From Streptomyces sp. NRRL B-1140 (GTDB lineage: Bacteria; Actinomycetota; Actinomycetes; Streptomycetales; Streptomycetaceae), in assembly GCF_001280065.1 (NCBI RefSeq), contig NZ_LGEA01000094.1, forward strand, positions 62,001-126,000: DNA of 64,000 nucleotides. The letters run 5' to 3'. Positions 24,655-33,127 of this stretch are shown here, piece after piece. A model generated the notes under the pieces. It made no database searches and had not been told where the DNA came from. It saw only the letters and a program-made list of their open reading frames with translations. Each line of letters opens with the position of its first letter. Within the stretch, counting starts at the first letter, position 1. The position numbers and the translations under genes were made by a program.

Positions 24655-25284
24655 TCAGACCAGCAGGTCGTCGACCTGCGCCTCCCCCTCGCGGTAGCGG
24701 CGCGCGATCTCCGCGCCGCACTCGTCGGCCGTGCGCTGGAGCCGCCGGCGGCGCCGGGAGACCTGCTGCTCGTGCCGCTCGAGCCGGCCCATCGCCGTGT
24801 CGAGCTCCAGGTCCGTGCGCGCGTCCAGGTCGGACAGCTCGACCTCGGCGAGCATCTCCGCGGCCAGCCGCCGGTACTCCTCGCCCTGCGGTGTGCCCAG
24901 GGTGACGTGACGGGCCGAGGAGCGGTGCCGGGCCGGGGCGTCCCGCAGGATCTCCGCCAGCCGCTCCACCACCGAGGCCTCCTCGGACTCGGCGACGGAG
25001 GCGGCGCCCGCCGGGGCACGCCGGGCCACCTCGGCGCGCAGGATGTCGATGCGTCCCTGGAGCAGCCGCCGCAGATAGCTGAGGTCGGCCTCGTCCCGCT
25101 GGGCCTCGCGGCGCAGCGTGCGCAGCTCGGGCAGGCTCAGCGCGGGCAGCTCCGGCCCGGGGGTGTCCGAGGGCAGCCGCGGGCTGTCCGTGCGCTGTGT
25201 GGGCGGCCGGTGGTACTCCGACGCGCCGATCCCCGTGTACGACCGGAAAGCCGCCTGCTGCTGTCCGGTGATTGATGTGCTCAT
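24655..25284 (-). CDS. rsiG: RsiG, c-di-GMP-armed anti-sigma factor of WhiG
   Basis: 209 aa, mostly two long helices forming an antiparallel coiled coil. The published c-di-GMP signature E-x3-S-x2-R-x3-Q-x3-D occurs exactly twice: EADLSYLRRLLQGRID (E65, S69, R72, Q76, D80) and EQQVSRRRRRLQRTAD (E172, S176, R179, Q183, D187). RsiG loaded with c-di-GMP holds sigma-WhiG and so blocks sporulation until c-di-GMP falls. ATG at 25284 (MSTSITGQQQAAF) is preferred over an upstream TTG. Confidence 0.93.
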   Translation of the reverse strand: MSTSITGQQQAAFRSYTGIGASEYHRPPTQRTDSPRLPSDTPGPELPALSLPELRTLRREAQRDEADLSYLRRLLQGRIDILRAEVARRAPAGAASVAESEEASVVERLAEILRDAPARHRSSARHVTLGTPQGEEYRRLAAEMLAEVELSDLDARTDLELDTAMGRLERHEQQVSRRRRRLQRTADECGAEIARRYREGEAQVDDLLV

Positions 25285-25495
25285 GTGCCTCAACCGTCCC
25301 CTCGACCGGTGTGTTCAAGCATCGTGCCACCCCAAGTGGCCGCTATGGGAACGAGTGCCCCCGATAGACCCCAGATGGGCGGTATAGCAGCAAAATACGT
25401 CCGTGCAGGGGCTGTTGGCGCCCGCGCAAACCACCCTTTCGGGCCATGCGCCGACCGGACGCGGCGCGAATGTCACCGCCCTGCATGATGGACGT

Positions 25496-25921
25496 ATGCG
25501 AGCAGTGGTGCAGAGGGTGGACGGCGCGAGCGTCGTCGTGGACGGCGAGACGGTGGGGGCGATCGAGGGCGAGGGGCTGTGCGTCCTCGTCGGCGTCACG
25601 CACGAGGACACCAAGGAGAAGGCGGCCCAGCTGGCCCGCAAGCTCTGGTCGATCCGCATGCTGCACGACGAGAAGTCCTGCAGCGACGTCGACGCACCGC
25701 TCCTGGTGATCAGCCAGTTCACCCTCTACGGCGACGCCCGCAAGGGCCGCCGCCCCACCTGGAACGCCGCCGCACCCGGCGACGTGGCCGAACCGCTGGT
25801 CGACGAGGTGGTCGCCCAGCTGCGCTCCCTGGGCGCGACGGTGGCCACGGGCCGTTTCGGAGCGGCGATGCGTGTATCACTGACGAACGACGGCCCGTTC
25901 ACCGTGCAGATCGAAATCTGA
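25496..25921 (+). CDS. dtd: D-aminoacyl-tRNA deacylase
   Basis: 141 aa, [20 protein letters not shown]. Family motifs [20 protein letters not shown] and the C-terminal NDGPFT (usually NxGPVT; here Phe replaces Val). It cleaves D-amino acids and glycine from mischarged tRNA. No good ribosome site before the ATG, which may be a leaderless start. It converges on ygfZ with 19 bp between stops. Confidence 0.93.
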   Translation: MRAVVQRVDGASVVVDGETVGAIEGEGLCVLVGVTHEDTKEKAAQLARKLWSIRMLHDEKSCSDVDAPLLVISQFTLYGDARKGRRPTWNAAAPGDVAEPLVDEVVAQLRSLGATVATGRFGAAMRVSLTNDGPFTVQIEI

Positions 25922-25940
25922 CCCGAAAGATCTACAAGTC

Positions 25941-26906
25941 CTACGGCTCGACGACGACTTCCTGCGCCGCGGCGGTGTCCCCGGCCATCAGCGGGGCGTC
26001 CGGCGCGACGTTCCGCTTCACCAGGGCGAGGGCGACCGGGCCGAGCTCGTGGTGGCGGGCGGACGTCGTGATGAAGCCGATCCTGCGGCCGTCGGGGCCC
26101 TCGTCCGCGAGCCGCAGCTCCGTCCCGGCCGCGGGCAGGTGGACCTCGCTGCCGTCGAGGTGCAGGAAGACCAGGCGGCGCGGCGGCTTGCCCAGGTTCT
26201 GCACCCGGGCGACCGTCTCCTGGCCCCGGTAGCAGCCCTTCTGCAGGTGCACGGCCGAGCCGATCCAGCCCAGCTCGTGCGGGATGGTGCGGTGGTCGGT
26301 CTCGAAGCCGAGCCGGGGCCGGTGCTGCTCCACGCGCAGCGCCTCGTAGGCGAGGATCCCGGCGGGCGGCCCGGCCTGCCCGGCGAACGCCTCCAGATCG
26401 GCGCGCGGCAGGAACAGGTCCCGGCCGTGCGGCGTCTCCCGTACGACGACGCCGTCCGGCACCTCGGCGATGGAACCGGCCGGGAGGTGCACCACGGCGA
26501 TCTCGTCCGTGCGGTCGGCGACCTCGACCCGGTAGAAGAACTTCATCGACTCCAGGTACGCGATCAGCGCCTCCTGGGTGTCCGGCTCCACATGGGCCCA
26601 GACGGTGGCGCCGTCGTCGACGAGGTACAGCGCGTGTTCGATGTGGCCGTTCGCGGAGAGGATCAGCGCCTCGGTCGCCCGGCCCACCGGCAGGTCGCTG
26701 ACGTGCTGGGTGAGCAGCAGGTGCAGCCAGGCGAGCCGGTCCTCGCCGGTGACGGTGACGACCCCCCGGTGCGAGAGGTCCACGAATCCGGTGCCGTCGG
26801 CGAGGGCGCGCTGCTCACGGAACAGGTCGCCGTAGTGGGCGGCGACGCCTTCGTCCGCGCCCTCGGCGGGGACGGCGCCGGGCAGGATCAGCAGAGGGCT
26901 TTTCAT
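25941..26906 (-). CDS. ygfZ: Folate-binding Fe-S cluster maintenance protein YgfZ/GcvT-like
   Basis: 321 aa, with the signature KGCYRGQETVARV near residue 220 containing the conserved cysteine. The N-terminal part (HYGDLFREQRALADGTGFVD, then HRGVVTVTGEDRLAWLHLLL) is the GcvT-like tetrahydrofolate-binding fold. YgfZ supports repair or assembly of certain iron-sulfur enzymes. ATG at 26906 lies 10 bp after the nur stop, so the two genes are probably cotranscribed. Confidence 0.9.
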   Translation of the reverse strand: MKSPLLILPGAVPAEGADEGVAAHYGDLFREQRALADGTGFVDLSHRGVVTVTGEDRLAWLHLLLTQHVSDLPVGRATEALILSANGHIEHALYLVDDGATVWAHVEPDTQEALIAYLESMKFFYRVEVADRTDEIAVVHLPAGSIAEVPDGVVVRETPHGRDLFLPRADLEAFAGQAGPPAGILAYEALRVEQHRPRLGFETDHRTIPHELGWIGSAVHLQKGCYRGQETVARVQNLGKPPRRLVFLHLDGSEVHLPAAGTELRLADEGPDGRRIGFITTSARHHELGPVALALVKRNVAPDAPLMAGDTAAAQEVVVEP

Positions 26907-26916
26907 ATCCGTAAGC

Positions 26917-27354
26917 CTACGACTCGGTAGTTGAAGCCTTGAGCGTGCAGTCCTCGCACCGGCCGAAGATCGCGAAGTGCTTCATGTCGGTGTCGAAGCC
27001 GAACGTCCGGCGCAGCTTGTCGGTGAACTCGGCGGCCACCGAGACGTCCGCCTCGATCACGTTCTGGCAGTCCCGGCAGACCAGGTGGATGTGGTGGTGC
27101 CGGTCCGCGAGGTGGTACGTCGGTGCCCCGTGCCCCAGATGCGCGTGGCTGACCAGACCGAGCTCCTCCAGGAGCTCCAGCGTCCGGTACACCGTCGAAA
27201 TGTTGACCCCCGACGCCGTCTTCCTCACTTCCACGAGGATGTCGTCGGGGGTCGCGTGCTCAAGGGTGTCCACGGCTTCGAGCACGAGTTGCCGCTGCGG
27301 GGTCAGCCGGTAGCCGCGCTGCCGCAGATCACTCTTCCAGTCGGTGCTCACCAC
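26917..27354 (-). CDS. nur: Nur, nickel-responsive Fur-family repressor
   Basis: 145 aa beginning VVSTDWKSDLRQRGYRLTPQ, matching the S. coelicolor Nur sequence I recall nearly residue for residue. DNA-binding helix NISTVYRTLELLEELGLVSH; histidine-rich metal site ADRHHHIHLVCRDCQN; second CxxC CEDC near the C-terminus. Nur with Ni represses nickel uptake and the iron superoxide dismutase gene. GTG at 27354; the frame extends further up without support. First gene of an operon with ygfZ. Confidence 0.93.
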   Translation of the reverse strand: MVSTDWKSDLRQRGYRLTPQRQLVLEAVDTLEHATPDDILVEVRKTASGVNISTVYRTLELLEELGLVSHAHLGHGAPTYHLADRHHHIHLVCRDCQNVIEADVSVAAEFTDKLRRTFGFDTDMKHFAIFGRCEDCTLKASTTES

Positions 27355-27389
27355 GCGCCCAAGTCTAGGCCGGGGCGGCACGGGCCGGG

Positions 27390-28040
27390 TCACGGCTCGG
27401 GCGACAGGATGCCGTTCATCAAGGCGTCGGCGAGTTCACTGCGGTATTCGCGGGTCACGCGGGCGATTTCGATATGTGCCTGGATCTTGTCGTCGAGAGC
27501 GGCGAGCGTGGCACCGATGGCCGCCTGCTCATCGTCCGGTGGCAGGATGACGGGCAGTTCGCCCAGGGTACGGATGCTCAGCGACGGGATGACCGAGCCG
27601 GCCACCCGCGTCCTGATCCAGTCCTGCGCGGCCGTCGCGCTGAGGTAGGCGACGAGATACGCGGCCGTGACCGGCCCCGCCTCGGTCGGCCTGAGCCGTA
27701 CCAGGTTGGGGTGGAACAGCCAGCCCGCGTGCTCTTGGGTGACGAGCGCGCAGCGGCCCACCGTGCCGGTGCGGGTGAGGAGGATGTCTCCTTCGGCCAC
27801 CTGATACTTGACCAGCGTCCGCGCCCGCTCCCAGGGGATCGTGGGTACGGCCGCGGCCTTCTCGATGACGATTCGTCGACCGCGCAGGTCGCGGGGCAGT
27901 ACGACAGGGCTGCCCTCGTCCGCCTGCGTACGGCCCTTCTTGTCCTCGGCGCGTTGGCCCGGCCCTGCCTGGATGGACGCGCACAGCTCCCGCAAGGGGC
28001 GACGCGACCAGCCGGGAGTGAGTTCGTCGAGCGTGGTCAC
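27390..28040 (-). CDS. Half-size type I restriction specificity (HsdS-like) subunit
   Basis: 216 aa with a single target-recognition domain and one conserved helical region. The first part reads WSRRPLRELCASIQAGPGQR and GDILLTRTGTVGRCALVTQE; the end reads LPVILPPDDEQAAIGATLAA then LDDKIQAHIEIARVTREYRS, the typical HsdS spacer helix. Full HsdS proteins have two such halves (about 400 aa), so this one would have to dimerise and would recognise a palindromic bipartite site. The GTG start at 28040 overlaps the methylase stop (GTGA), with GGAGG 8 nt upstream. Confidence 0.85.
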   Translation of the reverse strand: MTTLDELTPGWSRRPLRELCASIQAGPGQRAEDKKGRTQADEGSPVVLPRDLRGRRIVIEKAAAVPTIPWERARTLVKYQVAEGDILLTRTGTVGRCALVTQEHAGWLFHPNLVRLRPTEAGPVTAAYLVAYLSATAAQDWIRTRVAGSVIPSLSIRTLGELPVILPPDDEQAAIGATLAALDDKIQAHIEIARVTREYRSELADALMNGILSPEP

Positions 28041-29647
28041 AGGCCATACCTCCGGAGCCACCGTGCCACTTCGGCGTCGGCCGCTTCCGCCCGACCGTGG
28101 AGGGTGGTGATCTCTTCGGTCAGCCTCGTCAGCCGGTCTCGGGTCTCGGCAGGGTCGGTCGCGCGGGCGCCCGAGGCCGGGCCTGTGGTCCGGACATACA
28201 GCGAGGGGTCCAGACTGTGGCCGTGCGCCGCGATGCCGGACACCTTCACGACCCGGCTCAGTCCCGGATCACCCGCGAAGGAGCGCCCCGCCACCCGTGC
28301 CACGTGCCACGACACGTACTCCCCGACCAGCCTGGCGATCTCGTCGTCGGTCAGGGCCCACTGCGTCCGGGTGACCTGGCGTCCCATGTGCTCGCCGGCC
28401 ACGAAGAGCACCTCAGGGTCCGCGGCACTCTCGGAGCCGGGAGCCCGCAGGAGCCAGATCTGAGTCTTGACAGCGGTGAGCGTGAAGAGCCCGGCAGGGA
28501 GAGCGATCACGCACTCCACGGCCCCGGCTTCGACCAGCCCCGCCCGCGCCCTCTCGGCGGCACCGCCGTTGAAGGCCGCCCCTGCCGGCATCAGCACGGC
28601 GGCACGGCCCTCGGGGGCGATCAACGAGACGGCGTACTGCAGCCAGTCGAACTCGGTCCTGCGTGCAGTGCCGTAGCTCCAGTACGGGGGTGGTTCCACT
28701 TCTTCCAGGAGCCGGCCGAAGGGCGGGTTGGTCAGGACCACGTCGAAGGCGCCGGAGGGATCGGCGAAGGGGGCGAGCGCTGGGGTGACCGGACCTTCGC
28801 CGAACCGCACCGTAAGCCCGTGATGCACTCGCAGGTTCCACTGCGCCACCTGCCGTTCCCGGTTCCCGGCCACCCGGCCGCCGACCTGGGGCGGCACGCC
28901 GCCACCGTGTGCGGTGAGCGCGTCCAGGTAGGCCACGAGCAGTTCTCCGGCACGGCCGTACGGATCGTGGACGCGCGCCGCCCCGGGCCGCACGGCGGCC
29001 AGCGCCCCGGCCATGACCCGGCTCACGGAGGAAGGGGTGAAGAACGCGCCGCCTTCGCGGGCGTGAGCGGCGCGCCAGCGCACCAGGACGTGGTCGAAAG
29101 CCGCTCGTCCCTCTTGAGCGGAGCCGGTGGTGCCGCCGAGCCTGTCGGCGAGTTCGGTCAGCAGGCGGCGCGGAAAGGTGGTCTCGGGTGGGTCATGGTC
29201 GCGGACCATCACGCCCCAGCTGTCCACGGCACTGGTCATCGAGTCCGGTTCCACGATCTGGATCACGACGAAGTGCAGCAGCCACTCGAGATACCGGTCC
29301 AGCGGCATGGGCCCGCGCAGCCGGTCGGCCTCCGGTCCGGCGAGCCGCTCGACCGTTTGGAGCAGGCCACCGGCCTTTTCTCCGGTCAGCCCCGCACGGA
29401 AACGGTCACCGTAGGTCGTCCCGGGCGGTTCGCCCGGAAGCAGGGCGTTCGCGGAGACACGCCGCCCGGACAACCAGGCAAGCACCTCGTCCGCGCGAAA
29501 CCGCTCGATGTCGACGCCGGAGTCCACGGGTGACGGGAAGTCCGCGTGCCGCCGCTCCCAGTTGGTGACGGCGGGCCGCTTCACCTGCGCGAGGCGCGCG
29601 ATGTCCGGCCGGGAGACGAGCACACCGGCGAACTCGGAATCGCTCAC
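28037..29647 (-). CDS. N6-adenine DNA methyltransferase (HsdM-like) with N-terminal HTH
   Basis: 536 aa. Catalytic motif IV is VVLTNPPFGRLLEEVEP; the AdoMet site is a variant of DPxxGxG, VHDPYGRAGELLVAYLD; FFTPSSVSRVMAGAL precedes it as in HsdM. The N-terminus VSRPDIARLAQVKRPAVTNW looks like a small HTH absent from ordinary HsdM. GTG at 29647 after GGAGG with 8-nt spacing. With the half HsdS it would methylate adenine in a specific site. No hsdR lies in the flanking sequence. Confidence 0.88.
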   Translation of the reverse strand: MSDSEFAGVLVSRPDIARLAQVKRPAVTNWERRHADFPSPVDSGVDIERFRADEVLAWLSGRRVSANALLPGEPPGTTYGDRFRAGLTGEKAGGLLQTVERLAGPEADRLRGPMPLDRYLEWLLHFVVIQIVEPDSMTSAVDSWGVMVRDHDPPETTFPRRLLTELADRLGGTTGSAQEGRAAFDHVLVRWRAAHAREGGAFFTPSSVSRVMAGALAAVRPGAARVHDPYGRAGELLVAYLDALTAHGGGVPPQVGGRVAGNRERQVAQWNLRVHHGLTVRFGEGPVTPALAPFADPSGAFDVVLTNPPFGRLLEEVEPPPYWSYGTARRTEFDWLQYAVSLIAPEGRAAVLMPAGAAFNGGAAERARAGLVEAGAVECVIALPAGLFTLTAVKTQIWLLRAPGSESAADPEVLFVAGEHMGRQVTRTQWALTDDEIARLVGEYVSWHVARVAGRSFAGDPGLSRVVKVSGIAAHGHSLDPSLYVRTTGPASGARATDPAETRDRLTRLTEEITTLHGRAEAADAEVARWLRRYGL

Positions 29648-29660
29648 AGCGTCTGCCTCC

Positions 29661-30329
29661 TCAGAACCGCGGCAGTCTGGAACCGCGCAGGACCTCTGCC
29701 CGGCCGGCGAGCACCGCCGGGAACCGGTCCATGACCTGTGCCTCCGTGGCCAGCTCGGGGCTGAGGTAGCCGAGCACGCGGTAGATCTTTGCATGGTCGG
29801 CGGCGAGGTGCCGGTGGAAAATCGGCTCGTGATGCATGATCCGGTTGCGGAACCGGACCAGCGAGATCAAGGCGTCATGCAGATCGGCTCGCCGTCCCCT
29901 GTAGTGGGGGAAAGCCTTGTGCGTGGCGGGCACCCAGAAACCTCTGTCGTAACCCCGCGCGCCGCTGACGAGAGAGATCCAGAAGCCGAAGGAGAGTTCG
30001 GCGACGATGCCGTCCACCGACGCCTGAGCGACCGCGTTGCGCTCACACTTCTCCCGCGCCTCGTCGACGAGCCGGAGACCGTTGCGGCTCAGAGGCGCGC
30101 ACGACCACCAGTCCGGCCGTCGGTGAAACCGCGTGAGTTCGTCGTGCAGTGCGTTACGGATCGTGACTTCGAGACAGTGCAGCGGGCCGTACAGCGCGGC
30201 CGAGGCCGCGACGTTCCACCAGTACAGGCGCATCGCCACAGCTGTGTCACCGTCCGCCGCCGTCAGGTACGACGCCATACGTGGCTTCGAAAAGGCCTTC
30301 AACAGCCACTCCGGTAGGCGGTCGTCCAC
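29661..30329 (-). CDS. Abi-family (Abi_2/HEPN-like) protein
   Basis: 222 aa, MDDRLPEWLLKAFSKPRMAS. Contains LYGPLHCLEVTIRNALHDEL and, near the C-terminus, LVRFRNRIMHHEPIFHRHLA, where RNRIMH fits the HEPN RNase R-x4-H motif of Abi-type proteins. Such proteins often act as phage-triggered RNases. GTG start after AGGGGGAAC. It is the first gene of an operon with the methylase (13 bp gap) and half HsdS, which suggests a defence module whose toxicity might be sensed through DNA methylation state (inference). Confidence 0.8.
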   Translation of the reverse strand: MDDRLPEWLLKAFSKPRMASYLTAADGDTAVAMRLYWWNVAASAALYGPLHCLEVTIRNALHDELTRFHRRPDWWSCAPLSRNGLRLVDEAREKCERNAVAQASVDGIVAELSFGFWISLVSGARGYDRGFWVPATHKAFPHYRGRRADLHDALISLVRFRNRIMHHEPIFHRHLAADHAKIYRVLGYLSPELATEAQVMDRFPAVLAGRAEVLRGSRLPRF

Positions 30330-30440
30330 CGTTCCCCCTCACTCGATGACAACACGCATCAAGGGTTGCGTGCGTGGTAATCTGCCTGACGTACGTCCTG
30401 GGTCCGCCTCTGCTCTGCATGCCGCTCGGGACACGGCTTC

Positions 30441-30479
30441 GGAAACCCCGGCCGCAGGCATGATGCGGCCGGGGTTTCC
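30441..30479. terminator. Strong hairpin upstream of the Abi operon
   Basis: Perfect 16-bp inverted repeat beginning GGAAACCCCGGCCGCA (30441-30456) and closing at 30464-30479, with a 7-nt loop. No gene ends next to it: the 30330-30590 stretch holds no supportable coding sequence. It may terminate an unannotated plus-strand transcript or insulate the accessory block. Confidence 0.55.
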
Positions 30480-30590
30480 TGTGTCCACAGCTCCCCCCGA
30501 AGGCATCCGCAGCCTAGCCACTGACAGACGGGCATCGCAAGCGCATTGCTATGCACACGCATCTGTTAACCCCTGAGTGTGAAACGCAAA

Positions 30591-30619
30591 CAGGGCCCCG
30601 CCGAATCGGCGGGGCCCTG
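30591..30619 (-). terminator. Terminator of the nitrobindin gene
   Basis: Perfect 12-bp stem CAGGGCCCCGCC (30591-30602) / GGCGGGGCCCTG (30608-30619), 5-nt loop, 18 bp past the stop codon. Confidence 0.75.
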
Positions 30620-30636
30620 CAGAGCGTGGGCGGAGA

Positions 30637-31212
30637 CTACTTGAAGAACGCGATGCCGTCGTCCGGCATGTCGTCGGGCAGGGCCTTGGCCCAGCGCTCG
30701 ACCTCCTCCGGCGTGACGACCTTCTTCAGGTGGGCGGACATGTAGGGACGCAGCTCGACCTCGGGGGTCTGCTTCTCGCCGACCCACATCAGGTCGCTCT
30801 TGACGTAGCCGTACAGGCGCTTGCCGCCGGTGTAGGGCTGGGAGGCGGCCGTGCGGGCCACCGCGTCCGTCACGAGGTCGATCTGCGGCTTCTTGTCGGC
30901 CAGCTCGCCGTACCAGATCTCGATGACGCCGTCGTCGCGGGTCATCGTCACCTCGACCTTGCGGCCGGAGTCGATCCGCCAGTAGCCGTGCTCGGACTCC
31001 AGGGGACGGACCTTGTTGCCGTCCTTGTCCAGCACCCAGCTGTGGGACTGGTACTCCAGGAAGTCCCGGCCGTCGTGGGTGAAGGTGACCTCCTGCCCGA
31101 AGTTGCACTTCTCGGAGCCGGGGAAGTCGTGCACGCCGGCGCCCGCCCAGTTGCCGAGCAGGAAGGCGAGCGGGACGAGGTCCTTGTGGAGGTCGGACGG
31201 GATCTCGATCAT
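30637..31212 (-). CDS. Nitrobindin-like heme-binding beta-barrel protein
   Basis: 191 aa, MIEIPSDLHKDLVPLAFLLG. The GxWxGxG..FPG signature of nitrobindin/DUF1794 is GNWAGAGVHDFPG at about residues 20-32. The distal barrel strands HGYWRIDSGRKVEVTMTRDD follow. Family members bind ferric heme and isomerise or detoxify peroxynitrite. Cotranscribed with a 32-aa membrane peptide 20 bp upstream. Confidence 0.88.
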   Translation of the reverse strand: MIEIPSDLHKDLVPLAFLLGNWAGAGVHDFPGSEKCNFGQEVTFTHDGRDFLEYQSHSWVLDKDGNKVRPLESEHGYWRIDSGRKVEVTMTRDDGVIEIWYGELADKKPQIDLVTDAVARTAASQPYTGGKRLYGYVKSDLMWVGEKQTPEVELRPYMSAHLKKVVTPEEVERWAKALPDDMPDDGIAFFK

Positions 31213-31232
31213 GGGAACTTCCTAGACGTGGG

Positions 31233-31331
31233 TCAGCGCTGGCCCTGGTACAGCTTCTTCACGGTCAGTCCGGCGAAGGCGAGGACGCCGACGGCGACCA
31301 GGACCAACAGGATTTCGAAGAAGATCTCCAC
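31233..31331 (-). CDS. 32-aa single-span membrane peptide
   Basis: Starts GTG at 31331 with AAGGAG 6 nt upstream, an excellent ribosome site. The product begins VEIFFEILLVLVAVGVLAFA and ends KKLYQGQR: a hydrophobic helix with a short basic C-terminal tail. It precedes the nitrobindin gene by 20 bp on the same strand. Function unknown. Confidence 0.7.
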   Translation of the reverse strand: MEIFFEILLVLVAVGVLAFAGLTVKKLYQGQR

Positions 31332-31430
31332 GGGGTGCTCCTTGAGCGGGGGTGCGAACGGTTGCACAGGGCCGAGCCCAGCTTACGCGGCCGGGATCCG
31401 GGCCTCTTGGCGAGGTACGACCGTGCGACG

Positions 31431-32288
31431 TCAGCCGAGCAGCCGGCTCTGCAGCGTCACCGTCTGCTGGAAGGGCACCGCCCGCGCGCCGCCCTGCCGG
31501 GACTGCACGACCAGCGCGAGGGTGTCGCCAGCGGCGAGGTAGGCGTGGCGGACCTGCTCGCCGCCGTGCGGCCTGGCCTCGTCGTAGACCACGCGCTGCA
31601 CGTCCTCCACCAGGGCCTCCTGGGGGAACGTCCCGTCGTTGGCCGAGGTCGTGGCGCCGCGCAGCGGGAACTTCGGCGCGCTGAAGGGGGCGAGATAGGG
31701 CCCCAGCAGCGCGTCCACGACCGCCGCGGTGTCGAACTGCAGCAGATAGATCCGCGTACGCGTACCGTCCGGCATGCTCCAGCCGCGAGCGGCGATGTGC
31801 CGCAGCCCGTGATCGGTGAGGTGCCGTCCGAGTTCCGCGCGGTCGTCCTTCGCGGCGTATTCCGCCAGGAAGTCCTTGCGCGCCAGCCAGCCGTCCGTGC
31901 CCCGCAGTGTCCTGTCGTCCCGGGCACCGGCGGGAGCGGGCAGAAGCAGGGCCCGCAGGTCGGCGTGGTGCGTGCCGGCCCTGTTGGCCTCGGCGAAGGG
32001 GCCCGGGCTGCCGGAGGGCAGCGGCGGCCGGGTGAGCGCCGGGTACTCCCAGCGCCCGTCCGACTCTGTCGAGAGCCCGGGTACGTCGGTCCGCTCCAGT
32101 CTCGTGATCCCGTACGCCGTGGCCGCGCCGACCGCCGCGAAGACGGCCACGGCGGTCGTCCAGCGCAGGGCGGCCCGCAGGGCTCCTCGGCCCTTGTGGT
32201 CCCCGCGGTCCCGGGCCACGGGCGCCGGGGGTGCCTCCGGCATCACCTGCTCCGCGGGCCGTACGGCGGTCTGCTGCTCCTCGGTCAT
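31431..32288 (-). CDS. Membrane-anchored protein of unknown function (third gene of an envelope operon)
   Basis: 285 aa. Pro/Glu-rich cytoplasmic N-terminus, one membrane segment WTTAVAVFAAVGAATAYGIT at about residues 43-62, then an extracytoplasmic domain. Segment DLRALLLPAPAGARD followed by GTDGWLARKDFLAEYA aligns with DLRKLLLEKPRGARD and GRDGWLDLAAYTSFYE of the first gene (33124-33873), so the two are paralogues. ATG overlaps the upstream stop (ATGA). No enzymatic motif recognised. Confidence 0.75.
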   Translation of the reverse strand: MTEEQQTAVRPAEQVMPEAPPAPVARDRGDHKGRGALRAALRWTTAVAVFAAVGAATAYGITRLERTDVPGLSTESDGRWEYPALTRPPLPSGSPGPFAEANRAGTHHADLRALLLPAPAGARDDRTLRGTDGWLARKDFLAEYAAKDDRAELGRHLTDHGLRHIAARGWSMPDGTRTRIYLLQFDTAAVVDALLGPYLAPFSAPKFPLRGATTSANDGTFPQEALVEDVQRVVYDEARPHGGEQVRHAYLAAGDTLALVVQSRQGGARAVPFQQTVTLQSRLLG

Positions 32289-33127
32289 ATCGCCTTCCCC
32301 GGCTCGGTGATGCGGTCGAGCTGCTCGCGGAACAGCGCCGCGGCCCCCTTGGTGTCGAGTGGCTTCGCACCGTCCGCGACGGTGGTGACCAGGACGTTCC
32401 CGACGTGCGCGAAGCAGAGCATCGTCTCCAGCTCCTCGTCGTCGTCCTTCGGCGGCAGGAAGCAGGAGGCGTCCTTGTGGCCCTTGATCTTCGGGCCCGG
32501 ACGGTAGACGTCCAACGAGTCGAGGAACGCGCTGCCCATCCGCGAGGCCTCCCGGACGGCGTCCCGGTTCTCCATCCCGGAGAGCTGGACGCGCACGGCG
32601 ACGGCCCCGTCGGTGAAGCCGTCGGAGAGCTGGGTCGTACTGAGGTAGCTGCGCATGGCGACGCCGGTGATGCGCTGCCGGTCGACGGCCTTCTCCAGTC
32701 GCTTGCGCTGAGTGCGCGGCAGGCCGCTCAGCGCCTCCTTGCGCAAGGCCGTGGCCTCCTGCCCGCTCAGCGCGGTGTCCGGACCGTACGCGCCGAGATC
32801 GGGGCCCGGCCCCCAGCCGTCGGTCCCGTACGGCACGAGCATGCCGGCGAGCCCCGAGGGGGCGGCCTTCTTCTCCGTCTCCGGCTCGCTCCTGGCCTCG
32901 GGGGAGGCCCAGACCGGTGCGCCCGCGTCCCGGTCGGCGCCGTTCACGGCCACGACGGTGTACCCCACGCCACCGACGACCGCGACCGCCAGCAGCGCGG
33001 AGGCGGCGGCAGCGGCGGCCCGGGCACGGCGCGCGGGCTTCTCGGGGACCCGGGGGACGGGCTGGGACACGGTCCCCGCCTCCACCGGCTCGACCGGCTC
33101 GACCGGCTCCACGTGGTTGTCACTCAC
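32285..33127 (-). CDS. Membrane-anchored protein of unknown function (second gene of the envelope operon)
   Basis: 280 aa. The N-terminus has a VEP repeat (HVEPVEPVEPVEAG), then a single membrane segment AAAAAASALLAVAVVGGVGY, then an exported domain containing two cysteines (KDASCFLPP and TMLCFAHVGNVLVTTV). The phrase MLCFAHVGNVLVTTVADG resembles sensor-like or lipoprotein-like exported domains, but I do not recognise a family. GTG overlaps the upstream stop and its own stop overlaps the next ATG, so the three genes are tightly coupled. Confidence 0.75.
   Translation of the reverse strand: MSDNHVEPVEPVEPVEAGTVSQPVPRVPEKPARRARAAAAAASALLAVAVVGGVGYTVVAVNGADRDAGAPVWASPEARSEPETEKKAAPSGLAGMLVPYGTDGWGPGPDLGAYGPDTALSGQEATALRKEALSGLPRTQRKRLEKAVDRQRITGVAMRSYLSTTQLSDGFTDGAVAVRVQLSGMENRDAVREASRMGSAFLDSLDVYRPGPKIKGHKDASCFLPPKDDDEELETMLCFAHVGNVLVTTVADGAKPLDTKGAAALFREQLDRITEPGKAI

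Noticed and set aside
30350..30480. Possible tRNA or attachment site around the strong hairpin
   Set aside because: No cloverleaf, anticodon arm or CCA end could be drawn; only a terminator-like stem is supported.
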